Made by a program: the position numbers and the translations under genes. Of a stretch of DNA of 64,000 bases, positions 18,055 through 26,252 are shown piece by piece. Position 1 is the stretch's first letter, and each line of letters opens with the position of its first letter. Source of the DNA: Kriegella aquimaris (GTDB lineage: Bacteria > Bacteroidota > Bacteroidia > Flavobacteriales > Flavobacteriaceae). Under the pieces are notes generated by a model. The model saw nothing but the letters and a program-made list of their open reading frames with translations. It was not told the DNA's origin and did no database searches. Where the stretch lies: assembly GCF_900103215.1 (NCBI RefSeq), contig NZ_FNGV01000004.1, forward strand, positions 124,001-188,000, written 5' to 3'.

Positions 18055-18062
18055 CAAAAGTA
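18055..18062 (-). promoter_or_regulatory. -7 element directly before the PagL-like gene
   Basis: Minus strand TACTTTTG, a perfect TAnnTTTG, ends 6 bases before the ATG at 18048. The predicted start site lies on or next to the A of ATG, implying a leaderless mRNA. Confidence 0.5.
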
Positions 18063-18136
18063 GCTAAATTAGTTATTAATTGACCTCTCGGGGGCGACCA
18101 AAAAAATTGGGAACCCGTCTACTTGACCCGTATTTA

Positions 18137-19090
18137 TTAAAACAATTCTTTGGCGATTGCCCTAATATTGTCAGATTTACCCATCGAGTAATAGTGTAAT
18201 ACGGGAACCCCGGCCGCCTTCAACTCCTTCGACTGTTGTATTGCCCATTCTATGCCTACCTGGCGCACGTCTCTATTGGTAGCGCAACTATCGACCGCAT
18301 CTATCAAATCTTGAGGCAAGTCGATACGAAAAACCTGGGGTAGCAATTGCAAATGCCGCTTGACGGCAATCGGTTTAATACCCGGAATAATGGGTACATC
18401 AATCCCCATATTTTTTGCCGCTGCTACAAATTCAAAATATTTTTGATTATCAAAAAACATTTGGGTCACAACATAATCGGCACCGGCATCTACTTTCTCC
18501 TTTAATCTTTTTAAATCAGATTGTAACGATGGCGCTTCTAAATGCTTTTCGGGGTAGCCTGCAACACCGATACAGAAATCGCCACAATTATCCCGTTCTA
18601 CGGTTTCATGCAAATAGCGCCCACAATTGAGGGCCTCAATTTGTTTTACCAAATCACAAGCGTAAGGGTGTCCGCCTTTGGTCGGTTGAAAATATTTTTC
18701 TTCTTTCATGGCATCTCCCCGAAGTGCCATCACATTTTCGATTCCTAAATAATGACAGTCGACCAATAGATATTCCGTTTCTTCCCTCGTGAAACCTCCA
18801 CACAGAACATGGGGCACGGTATCTACATCATACTTGTGTTTGATCGAGGCACATATACCCACGGTACCCGGGCGCATACGTGTTACTTTTTTATCCAGTA
18901 ATCCGTCGCGATCGATATAGACATACTCTTCCCGTGATGTAGTCACATCAATAAAAGGAGGGTTGAATTCCATCAACGGATCAATATTATCGTACAATTC
19001 TTGAATGTTCCTGCCCTTTACCGGTGGAATAATCTCAAAGGAAAACAATGTTTTTCCGTTCGCTTTCGTAATATGGTCGGTTACCTTCAT
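18137..19090 (-). CDS. metF: 5,10-methylenetetrahydrofolate reductase
   Basis: MetF reduces methylene-THF to methyl-THF with FAD, supplying the methyl group for MetH. The 317-residue TIM barrel shows FSFEIIPPVKG at the N-terminus (catalytic Glu), MALRGD, DYVVTQMFFD and GIKPI. ATG at 19090, 176 bases downstream of the metH C-terminal gene on the same strand. As last gene of the SAM-I controlled unit it is probably repressed when SAM is high. Confidence 0.95.
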   Translation of the reverse strand: MKVTDHITKANGKTLFSFEIIPPVKGRNIQELYDNIDPLMEFNPPFIDVTTSREEYVYIDRDGLLDKKVTRMRPGTVGICASIKHKYDVDTVPHVLCGGFTREETEYLLVDCHYLGIENVMALRGDAMKEEKYFQPTKGGHPYACDLVKQIEALNCGRYLHETVERDNCGDFCIGVAGYPEKHLEAPSLQSDLKRLKEKVDAGADYVVTQMFFDNQKYFEFVAAAKNMGIDVPIIPGIKPIAVKRHLQLLPQVFRIDLPQDLIDAVDSCATNRDVRQVGIEWAIQQSKELKAAGVPVLHYYSMGKSDNIRAIAKELF

Positions 19091-19266
19091 GTATGCTGAA
19101 CTTCTATCAGTATCTATTAATTTTTCTTTTTGGGCGTTCGGGCGGGCTATCCGCTCTATTTTTTACTGTTCCCTTTTCCGTGCGCTCATTTTGCACTGAA
19201 TCACAGTAAAAAGATGCCGCTTTTATCCCTAACGCAATTTCATTTGAATCCAGTTTATTGATTCAA

Positions 19267-21993
19267 TTAATCGTCCGCAATGTTCGGCGCTAGCCATTTG
19301 GCCGCTTCCTCAAAGGAAATTCCTTTTCTATCGGCGAAATCCTTCACCTGGTCTTCTTTTATTTTTCCTAGTCCGAAATACCGGGCTTCGGGGTTTCCAA
19401 AATAGTAACCTGAAACCGAAGCTGCGGGCCACATCGCCAGACTATCGGTCAGTTCGACCCCGATTTTCTCCTTTACCCCCAAGAGTTTCCATATGGTCAG
19501 TTTTTCCAAATGATCGGGACATGCGGGATATCCCGGTGCAGGCCGAATACCTTTGTAGGCCTCTTTGATCAAATCTTCTTTCGTCAAATCTTCATTGCTC
19601 GCATAGCCCCAGTGTTCTGTTCGTACTTGTTTATGCAAATACTCGGCAAAAGCTTCGGCCAATCGGTCGGCCAAGGCTTTGACCATAATCGAATTATAAT
19701 CATCAAGATCTTTTCTATATTTTTCGGAAACCTCATCGGTTCCAAAACCTGTCGAGACACAGAAAAACCCCATATAATCCACTGGCCCCGATTCTTTGGG
19801 CGCTATAAAATCGGACAGCGCCGTGTTCGGCACGCCATCGCGCTTTTTCAATTGCTGGCGCAGTGTTCGAAAAATAATAGTATTCTCACCCGAAACTACC
19901 TCAATATCATCATCATTGATCGTATTCGCTTGAAAAAGTCCGAAAACGGCTTTTGCCTTCAACCATTTTTCATCGAATATCTGTTGTAACATCTTGCGGG
20001 CATCTCCAAAAAGTTCCGTGGCCTGTTCGCCCACGATATCATCCGTGAGAATGTCCGGATATTTACCGTGTAACTCCCAACTTCTAAAAAAGGGCGTCCA
20101 ATCAATAAAATCTTCCAGTTTCCGTAGCTCAAAATCTTCCAAAACCTGAATACCCTGTTGGTTTGGTTTTACTATTGTGGCGATATCCCAATCTATCTTG
20201 AACTTATTCTTTCTAGCTTCCGACAAAGTACGGTATTCCTTATGCTTTCCGCGTTTTGCGAACTGTTTTCTAAACTCCTCATAATCTGTCTTAACGGAAG
20301 CTTTGTATGCCGTAGATGTTTCTTTTTGTAGCAAATCTCCCACTACGGTGACCGCGCGCGAGGCATCGTTTACATGTACCACTGCATTCTTATACTGCGG
20401 GTCGATTTTGACGGCAGTATGCGCCTTGCTCGTCGTGGCCCCACCTATCAATAGCGGAACCTTAAAATTTTGTCGCTCCATTTCTTTGGCCAAGTGTACC
20501 ATTTCATCCAGTGAGGGTGTTATTAACCCGCTCAGACCTATGGCATCGACATTGTGCGCTATGGCTTCTGCGATGATTTTCTCGGGTGGAACCATCACAC
20601 CCAAATCTACAATCTCGTAGTTATTACAAGCCAATACGACACTTACAATATTTTTTCCGATATCATGAACATCTCCCTTAACGGTCGCCATCAAAATCTT
20701 TCCATTGCCCTGATCATCGCCCTCTTGAGGATTTTTTAATTTTTCTTCCTCTATATAGGGCAAAAGGTGTGCTACGGCCTTTTTCATTACCCTGGCCGAT
20801 TTCACCACTTGGGGAAGAAACATTTTTCCACTACCAAAAAGATCGCCAACGACGTTCATTCCCGTCATTAAATGCCCTTCGATAACCTCAATAGGTTTGT
20901 CAACGCTGAGCCGGGCAGCTTCAACATCTTCAACAATATATTGATCAATACCTTTGACCAAGGCACGCGTAATTCTATCTTGTAACGGTTCTTCTCGCCA
21001 TGAAAGGTCTATTTTACTTTCCTTGGCCTTACCAATGACGCTTTCGGCAAAATCAAGCAATCGCTCGGTAGCATCATCCCTTCGATTGAGGATAACATCT
21101 TCGACCATTTCCAATAAATCTTTTGGAATATCGTCATAGATTTCCAACATCGTCGGATTTACAATACCCATGTTCATACCTGCTTTAATCGCATGGTATA
21201 AAAACACGGAGTGCATCGCCTCCCGAACGGGGTTATTGCCCCTAAAACTAAACGAAACGTTACTGACGCCTCCACTGACACTGCAATAGGGCAAGTTCTC
21301 CCTAACCCATTTTGTGGCGCGAATAAAATCTAATGCATTCAGTTTATGCTCATCCATCCCCGTTGCTACGGGGAATATATTCAGGTCAAAAATAATGTCT
21401 TCCGGAGCAAAACCTACTTTGTTGACTAAAACATCGTATGATCGCTTCGAAATCTCGATACGTCGTTCATAATTATCGGCTTGACCCGTCTCATCGAAAG
21501 CCATGACAATAACTGCCGCACCATAGCGCTTTATCAACTTGGCGTGGTGTATGAACTCTGCTTCACCCTCTTTTAGACTGATAGAATTCACCACACATTT
21601 ACCCTGAACAACTTGGAGTCCCGCTTCAATAATTTCCCATTTTGAACTATCGATCATAATGGGCACCCGAGAAATATCAGGCTCGGCTATAACCAGATTA
21701 AGAAACTTGACCATGGCCTCTTTACCATCGATAAGTCCGTCATCCATATTAATGTCGATAATCTGCGCACCATTTTCTACCTGGTCGCGGGCGACGTCGA
21801 GTGCTTCCTCAAACTTTTCCTCTTTAATAAGGCGAAGAAACTTCTTTGAACCTGCTACATTGGTACGTTCCCCAACATTGACGAAATTACTTTCTGGAGT
21901 TACGATCAACGGCTCTAGACCTGACAACTTTAAATATCTAGTTGCCGGTCGTTCGTTGTCAGTTGATGGTATTTTTGAATTACCCTCTATCAT
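19267..21993 (-). CDS. metH: Methionine synthase MetH, folate/cobalamin/activation part (split gene)
   Basis: A 908-residue protein carrying the C-terminal three quarters of cobalamin-dependent methionine synthase: pterin-binding domain (about 25-300, [13 protein letters not shown]), cap and cobalamin-binding domain (about 330-590, [17 protein letters not shown] with the axial His of DxHxxG) and SAM-dependent activation domain (about 600-908, [14 protein letters not shown]). The homocysteine-binding module is encoded separately at 22361. The ATG at 21993 overlaps the stop of the small gene before it by ATGA. The first 20 residues (including [12 protein letters not shown]) are not conserved and are partly encoded by the repeat at 21941. 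Confidence 0.95.
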   Translation of the reverse strand: MIEGNSKIPSTDNERPATRYLKLSGLEPLIVTPESNFVNVGERTNVAGSKKFLRLIKEEKFEEALDVARDQVENGAQIIDINMDDGLIDGKEAMVKFLNLVIAEPDISRVPIMIDSSKWEIIEAGLQVVQGKCVVNSISLKEGEAEFIHHAKLIKRYGAAVIVMAFDETGQADNYERRIEISKRSYDVLVNKVGFAPEDIIFDLNIFPVATGMDEHKLNALDFIRATKWVRENLPYCSVSGGVSNVSFSFRGNNPVREAMHSVFLYHAIKAGMNMGIVNPTMLEIYDDIPKDLLEMVEDVILNRRDDATERLLDFAESVIGKAKESKIDLSWREEPLQDRITRALVKGIDQYIVEDVEAARLSVDKPIEVIEGHLMTGMNVVGDLFGSGKMFLPQVVKSARVMKKAVAHLLPYIEEEKLKNPQEGDDQGNGKILMATVKGDVHDIGKNIVSVVLACNNYEIVDLGVMVPPEKIIAEAIAHNVDAIGLSGLITPSLDEMVHLAKEMERQNFKVPLLIGGATTSKAHTAVKIDPQYKNAVVHVNDASRAVTVVGDLLQKETSTAYKASVKTDYEEFRKQFAKRGKHKEYRTLSEARKNKFKIDWDIATIVKPNQQGIQVLEDFELRKLEDFIDWTPFFRSWELHGKYPDILTDDIVGEQATELFGDARKMLQQIFDEKWLKAKAVFGLFQANTINDDDIEVVSGENTIIFRTLRQQLKKRDGVPNTALSDFIAPKESGPVDYMGFFCVSTGFGTDEVSEKYRKDLDDYNSIMVKALADRLAEAFAEYLHKQVRTEHWGYASNEDLTKEDLIKEAYKGIRPAPGYPACPDHLEKLTIWKLLGVKEKIGVELTDSLAMWPAASVSGYYFGNPEARYFGLGKIKEDQVKDFADRKGISFEEAAKWLAPNIADD

Positions 21994-22372
21994 CTGTTGC
22001 TACTTTTATAATAGTTGATAAATCCGTTTATCAATTTTTTACACTTTATTATTTGATTCTTTGAGGAATCGAAATCAGTTTGGACCAAATATTTTTGGTC
22101 CAGTACTAAATACAATTGCGTTTCCATTTCATAGTTAGAACCTCTTGAAACATGCAAAAATTGAATAGTTTCTTTTGATGTTCTTCTACCACAACCCTCG
22201 GCAATATTTGATGGCATTGAAACCGCGCATCTTCTCAACTGACTTGTTAACCCATAGACTTCTACCGTTGGAAATTGTTTAGTAGCTTCATAAACACTGT
22301 TAACCAGTATACTGCATTGTTTCCAAACTTCCAATTCAATATAGTCCATACAATTAACTATTAACCGGCAAC
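21941..22372. repeat. Imperfect inverted repeats bracketing the four-helix-bundle gene
   Basis: GTTGCCGGT at 21941-21949 and ACCGGCAAC at 22364-22372 are exact inverted copies; similarity continues inward with gaps (GTT, TTG, ATGG) for about 30 bases. The outer copy lies in the last codons of metH part 1, the inner in the first codons of metH part 2. The 360-base small gene is between them, as if it were a cassette. Confidence 0.6.
21990..22349 (-). CDS. Four-helix-bundle protein (23S rRNA intervening-sequence / Avd family)
   Basis: A 119-residue all-alpha protein. The pattern [18 protein letters not shown], then [20 protein letters not shown], then [18 protein letters not shown] is the signature of the S23/IVP four-helix-bundle family, best known from 23S rRNA intervening sequences and, as Avd, from diversity-generating retroelements. 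No reverse transcriptase or variable repeat is present here. It sits between the two metH genes, 11 bases after the first and overlapping the second by 4 bases, and is flanked by inverted repeats. Family members bind nucleic acid in some cases; its role in a methionine operon is unknown and may be none. Confidence 0.88.
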   Translation of the reverse strand: MDYIELEVWKQCSILVNSVYEATKQFPTVEVYGLTSQLRRCAVSMPSNIAEGCGRRTSKETIQFLHVSRGSNYEMETQLYLVLDQKYLVQTDFDSSKNQIIKCKKLINGFINYYKSSNR

Positions 22373-23362
22373 CACCAACGACCTTGGGTCATAATCTTTC
22401 ACCAATTCTGCAATAGCCGTTATATGCTCCGGTGTAGTACCACAACAACCACCTACGATATTTACCAAGCCTTTTTCCATATATTCTTTGATCTGCCCTG
22501 CCATTTGCTCGGGAGTTTCATCATATTCCCCAAAAGCATTCGGCAATCCGGCATTCGGATGGGCAGAAACGGCATAATCGGTCTTGTTCGATAAGACTTC
22601 CAAGTGAGGAACCAATTGATTGGCACCCAAGGCACAATTAAATCCAACGGACAAAATCGGAATATGCGATATGGAAATCAAAAAAGCCTCCGCGGTCTGC
22701 CCCGACAATGTTCTTCCAGAAGCATCCGTAATCGTTCCACTGACCATTATCGGCACATCGATGTTCCGTTCTTCCTTGACCTCTTCAATTGCAAATAACG
22801 CTGCCTTTGCATTCAAGGTGTCGAAAACAGTCTCTACCAATAAAATATCGGCTCCGCCGTCTAATAGAGCCTCTATCTGTTGTTTATAGGCAATGCGCAA
22901 CTCATCAAATGAAATTGCCCTAAACCCCGGATCATTAACATCGGGAGACATACTGGCGGTTTTGTTTGTGGGACCTATACTGCCCGCAACAAATCTTGGT
23001 TTGTCAGGTTCTTTGGCGGTGAACTCATCAGCCACCATTTTAGCAATTCTGGCCGACTCAAAATTAAGCTCATAAACCAATTCTTCCATATGATAATCGG
23101 CCATGGCAATAGTCGTACTTGAAAAAGTATTCGTTTCTACGATATCGGCACCAGCCTCAAAATATTTACGGTGTACGTCGGCAATGGCCTCTGGCTGGGT
23201 CAAGGACAACAAATCATTGTTCCCCTGCAAGGGAGATTTCCAATCTTTGAACCGCTCACCGCGAAAATCAGCTTCAGTAAACTTATAGCGTTGTAACATG
23301 GTACCCATAGCGCCATCAAGCACCAAAATACGCTCTTGCAATATCTCTTTAATATTTTTCAT
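22361..23362 (-). CDS. metH: Homocysteine S-methyltransferase module of MetH (split gene)
   Basis: A 333-residue protein equal to the N-terminal homocysteine/zinc domain of Met[10 protein letters not shown] is at the N-terminus, [11 protein letters not shown] in the middle, [11 protein letters not shown] carries the first zinc Cys and [11 protein letters not shown] near residue 310 the Cys pair. It activates homocysteine as a Zn-thiolate for methyl transfer from cobalamin held by the partner protein. The ATG at 23362 follows a 110-base leader below a SAM-I riboswitch. A split MetH is common in Bacteroidota. Confidence 0.95.
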   Translation of the reverse strand: MKNIKEILQERILVLDGAMGTMLQRYKFTEADFRGERFKDWKSPLQGNNDLLSLTQPEAIADVHRKYFEAGADIVETNTFSSTTIAMADYHMEELVYELNFESARIAKMVADEFTAKEPDKPRFVAGSIGPTNKTASMSPDVNDPGFRAISFDELRIAYKQQIEALLDGGADILLVETVFDTLNAKAALFAIEEVKEERNIDVPIMVSGTITDASGRTLSGQTAEAFLISISHIPILSVGFNCALGANQLVPHLEVLSNKTDYAVSAHPNAGLPNAFGEYDETPEQMAGQIKEYMEKGLVNIVGGCCGTTPEHITAIAELVKDYDPRSLVVAG

Positions 23363-23474
23363 GTATCCGTTCGCAATTCCGTTATCATCCTCATAAATCC
23401 AAAAGGTCCAAAACGGTTTTTTTCAGTAAAATATATCAAGTTAGGAATAGGGACAGACAAGTTTGCCTCTCTTT

Positions 23475-23588
23475 GTTATCTGCCGGGATACCGAAACGAA
23501 TTCGAAACCAGGTAGAATGTAGCACCTTCTTTTGGCAAAGGGTTGCTAAGGCTTCACAGGGTCTAATCCCTCCGCCTTTCTTGATAAC
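23475..23588 (-). ncRNA. SAM-I (S-box) riboswitch upstream of metH
   Basis: On the minus strand the element starts GTTATCAAGA, continues with GGCGGAGGGA, AGACCC, GAAGCC, TTAGCAACC and GGTGCTA, and closes with GATAAC. P1 is GTTATC (23588-23583) paired with GATAAC (23480-23475). These are the conserved S-box features, including the K-turn and the J3/4 region. It controls the metH-fourhelix-metH-metF unit. No clear terminator follows within the 110-base leader, so the output mechanism is not obvious. Confidence 0.93.
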
Positions 23589-23646
23589 TTACAGTTTTTT
23601 TAATGAACTCACGAACCTGTCTCTCAATAGGTGACGGGTTCAAATG

Positions 23647-23677
23647 CAAAGTAACAGCACAGTCTGCTCAAAAGCAA
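23647..23677 (-). promoter_or_regulatory. Promoter of the metH riboswitch unit
   Basis: Minus strand TTG (23677-23675), 20-base spacer, TTACTTTG (23654-23647; 7/8 to TAnnTTTG). The predicted start is about 50 bases before the riboswitch. Confidence 0.5.
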
Positions 23678-23705
23678 GGAAAGTGTTGGGTTTTTGATAA
23701 GATTG

Positions 23706-23737
23706 AAACCTGCCAAGTTCTAAACTGACAGGTTTTT
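23706..23737 (-). terminator. Stem-loop after the ferredoxin-NADP reductase gene
   Basis: AAACCTG (23706-23712) and CAGGTTT (23729-23735) pair around a loop with further partial pairing. It is 8 bases past the stop at 23745. The T-run is only three on the minus strand and five on the plus strand, so terminator function is uncertain. Confidence 0.4.
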
Positions 23738-23744
23738 ATAGCGT

Positions 23745-24806
23745 TCAGGATATGCTTTGTACCACTTCCTTTTTAGCTTCTTTTTTACTTCCGTCAAATC
23801 CTTCTACCCCTCCTACAGTGGTATACTTCATGACATATCTCTTACCGGGATTGATAAGTTGGTAGGCAAACTGGCACATAACTGCGGCTTCATGAAAACC
23901 TGACAATATCAATTTCAACTTCCCTTCATAGGTATTGACATCTCCAATGGCAAAGACTCCAGGAATATTGGTCTGATAATCTTTAGCGTTGTTGACCTTT
24001 ATAGCGTTTCGTTCGATTTCCAGTCCCCAATCGCCTATAGGGCCGAGTTTTGGAGAGAGTCCGAAAAGGGGTATAAAACTATCGACCTCCACATAAGTCT
24101 CACCTTTAGAGGCATCGTTATGTTTTACTACGACAGCTTCTAAGTGCTCATCACCGTACAATTTTTTAACTTCGGCTTCGGTAAACAATTTGATTTTACC
24201 CGCTTTAGCCAATTCCGCTGCTTTTTCAACAGAATCTAAAGCTCCTCGAAATTCGTTTCGTCGGTGCACCAAAGAAACTTCAGAAGCTACATCAGCCAGA
24301 AATATGGCCCAATCCAATGCAGAGTCACCTCCACCAGCGATAACTACTTTTTTATTTCGGTAAACCTCAGGATCTTTGATCATGTAGGCTACTCCTTTAT
24401 CTTCAAAGTCCGTGATATTTTCAATAGGAGGTTTTCTTGGTTCAAAGGAACCCAACCCACCTGCGATTACCACCACGGGTGCATGGTGTTTCGTTCCTTT
24501 ATTCGTGGTAACCACGAAAGAACCGTCTTCCAATTTATCAAGGGTTTCAGCACGTTCCCCCAACGTAAAACCTGGTTCAAAAGGTTTGATTTGTTCCATC
24601 AAGTTGGTAACCAGATCGCCCGCTAAAATTTCAGGAAAGGCCGGAATATCATAAATAGGTTTCTTCGGATAAATCTCAGAACACTGACCTCCAGGCTGTG
24701 GCAACGCATCGATCAAATGCGTTTTCAATTTTAACAACCCTGCCTCAAAGACTGTAAATAATCCCGTTGGGCCCGCTCCTATTATAAGTATGTCTGTTTT
24801 AATCAT
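23745..24806 (-). CDS. Ferredoxin-NADP(+) reductase, thioredoxin-reductase-like type
   Basis: A 353-residue flavoprotein. FAD motif GAGPTGLFTVFEAG at the N-terminus, PGGQC near residue 39, NADPH motif VIAGGGDSALDWA at about 155, and the FAD-closing GVFAIGDVNTYEGKLKLILSGFHEAA near the C-terminus. It lacks the redox CxxC of thioredoxin reductase, which points to the YumC-type ferredoxin reductases. Last gene after sulfite reductase, cobA and the siroheme gene, overlapping the latter by 8 bases; I infer that it supplies electrons, via ferredoxin, to the sulfite reductase. Confidence 0.88.
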   Translation of the reverse strand: MIKTDILIIGAGPTGLFTVFEAGLLKLKTHLIDALPQPGGQCSEIYPKKPIYDIPAFPEILAGDLVTNLMEQIKPFEPGFTLGERAETLDKLEDGSFVVTTNKGTKHHAPVVVIAGGLGSFEPRKPPIENITDFEDKGVAYMIKDPEVYRNKKVVIAGGGDSALDWAIFLADVASEVSLVHRRNEFRGALDSVEKAAELAKAGKIKLFTEAEVKKLYGDEHLEAVVVKHNDASKGETYVEVDSFIPLFGLSPKLGPIGDWGLEIERNAIKVNNAKDYQTNIPGVFAIGDVNTYEGKLKLILSGFHEAAVMCQFAYQLINPGKRYVMKYTTVGGVEGFDGSKKEAKKEVVQSIS

Positions 24807-25398
24807 TTTTACCTTCTTTATTTTTTTCGACCAATTTTTGGGTTATTTCGTTCATTTTATCCACTTTATGCTCGAAATCACCTTTTATTGTTTTTCTATA
24901 CTCATTTAAATTCTGAACCATTTCATCGATATCTTCGGGAATGACTTCCTCGAAAAATTGTCGCAACCTCTTGGCTGTTGTAGGTGATTTTCCATTGGTA
25001 GAAATGGCAACCTTGACATTTCCTTTGGTTACAATGCCTCCCATATAAAAATCACAATAGGGCGGATTATCCGCTACATTGACCAATTTGTCCAACGCCC
25101 GACAATCTTCGTACACCTGAATGTTCACCTTGGGATTATCAGTGGTCGCTATGACCAAATGATTGCCTTTTAAATATTCTTTACTGTATGTATCGGTTAT
25201 TAAGGTAACATCATATTTTTTTGCCAGTTCTGAAGTACCCTCTCGAAACATGGGCGATACTAAGGTTACTTTTGCGTCAGGACTGGATTTTGTCAAAAAG
25301 GTAAGCTTCTCCTCCGCCACATTTCCTCCACCAACAATAAGAATATTCAATTGCGCTGTCTTAAGAAATATGGGGTATAAGTTGTTCCTTTCTGTCAT
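24799..25398 (-). CDS. Precorrin-2 dehydrogenase / sirohydrochlorin ferrochelatase (Met8/CysG-N type)
   Basis: A 199-residue protein with N-terminal Rossmann fold (ILIVGGGNVAEEKL) and the dimerisation part (VNVADNPPYCDFYMGG and VAISTNGKSPTTAKRLRQFFE). It oxidises precorrin-2 with NAD and inserts iron, the last two steps of siroheme synthesis. ATG at 25398 chosen; an upstream TTG at 25422 would add eight residues. It lies between cobA and the reductase gene, 31 bases after cobA. Together with cobA it supplies siroheme for the sulfite reductase. Confidence 0.92.
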   Translation of the reverse strand: MTERNNLYPIFLKTAQLNILIVGGGNVAEEKLTFLTKSSPDAKVTLVSPMFREGTSELAKKYDVTLITDTYSKEYLKGNHLVIATTDNPKVNIQVYEDCRALDKLVNVADNPPYCDFYMGGIVTKGNVKVAISTNGKSPTTAKRLRQFFEEVIPEDIDEMVQNLNEYRKTIKGDFEHKVDKMNEITQKLVEKNKEGKND

Positions 25399-25429
25399 TA
25401 TTTGCTTCTTTCTTTCAATCAAAACAGCA

Positions 25430-26251
25430 TTATTCGCCTGCCGAATTATCTTCGAATACGCTTAAACTTTTTAAATCTTGCATATAGGACCGATGACGCA
25501 CCACTTCTCCGATAACAATAATAGCCGGATTGGCCAATTGTTGTTTTTCAACTTCCTTTTCTATTGATGCAATCGACCCCACTCCTACTTTTTCATCCTT
25601 AAAGGTACCGTTTTGAATAATGGCTATGGGTGTTTCTGCTTTTCCTTCTTTCTTAAAGAGTTCCACGATCTGTGGTAATTTTGACATCCCCATAAGAATT
25701 ACCACGGTAGCATTCGACTTTGCCGCGAGACTTACGTCTTGCGATAGTTTATGATCTTTTGTAGTACCAGTAATGACCCAAAAACTTTCGGCTGCCCCCC
25801 TTTTTGTCACTGGAATGTTCTGCGATGCAGGAACTGAGATACAGGAAGAGATACCTGGAATCATCGCAGTTTCCAACCCTTGGCTTGCAGCGTATTCCAT
25901 TTCCTCGGCACCACGCCCAAAAACGAAAGGATCACCTCCTTTTAATCGAACCACATGCCCATGGCTTTTGGCCCGACTTACAATCAATTCGTTAATTTGT
26001 TCTTGTCGATGGGAATAGCACCCCTTTCGCTTGCCAACAAAAATATGTTCAGCCTGCGGAGCATAATCCAACAATTGGTCATCAACCAAAGCATCATATA
26101 AAACCACATCGGCTATTTGCAAGGTCTTGATTGCCTTCAGTGTGATCAATTCTACATCACCAGGACCCGCACCAATCACCGTCAGCCGTGCTTTACGACC
26201 AGAAAAAGTCTCTGGTTCCAATTTGTCGGTATGTATATTGCTTTGCACCAT
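25430..26251 (-). CDS. cobA: Uroporphyrinogen-III C-methyltransferase
   Basis: A 273-residue SAM-dependent methyltransferase that makes precorrin-2. Motifs: TVIGAGPGDVELITLKA, VLYDALV, RLKGGDPFVFGRGAEEME, PGISSCISVPA and VILMG. Stand-alone type rather than fused to CysG-N, which is encoded by the next gene. It begins 1 base after the stop of sulfite reductase, so the two are co-translated. It both consumes SAM and serves the pathway that makes methionine. Confidence 0.95.
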   Translation of the reverse strand: MVQSNIHTDKLEPETFSGRKARLTVIGAGPGDVELITLKAIKTLQIADVVLYDALVDDQLLDYAPQAEHIFVGKRKGCYSHRQEQINELIVSRAKSHGHVVRLKGGDPFVFGRGAEEMEYAASQGLETAMIPGISSCISVPASQNIPVTKRGAAESFWVITGTTKDHKLSQDVSLAAKSNATVVILMGMSKLPQIVELFKKEGKAETPIAIIQNGTFKDEKVGVGSIASIEKEVEKQQLANPAIIVIGEVVRHRSYMQDLKSLSVFEDNSAGE

Positions 26252-26252
26252 A

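Noticed and set aside
19510-19989. 159-codon plus-strand ORF opposite metH part 2
   Set aside because: It is the antisense of a strongly conserved coding region, has no promoter or recognisable protein features, and its composition follows the opposite strand.
21990-22349. Diversity-generating retroelement (because of the Avd-like protein)
   Set aside because: No reverse transcriptase, template repeat or variable repeat is found nearby.
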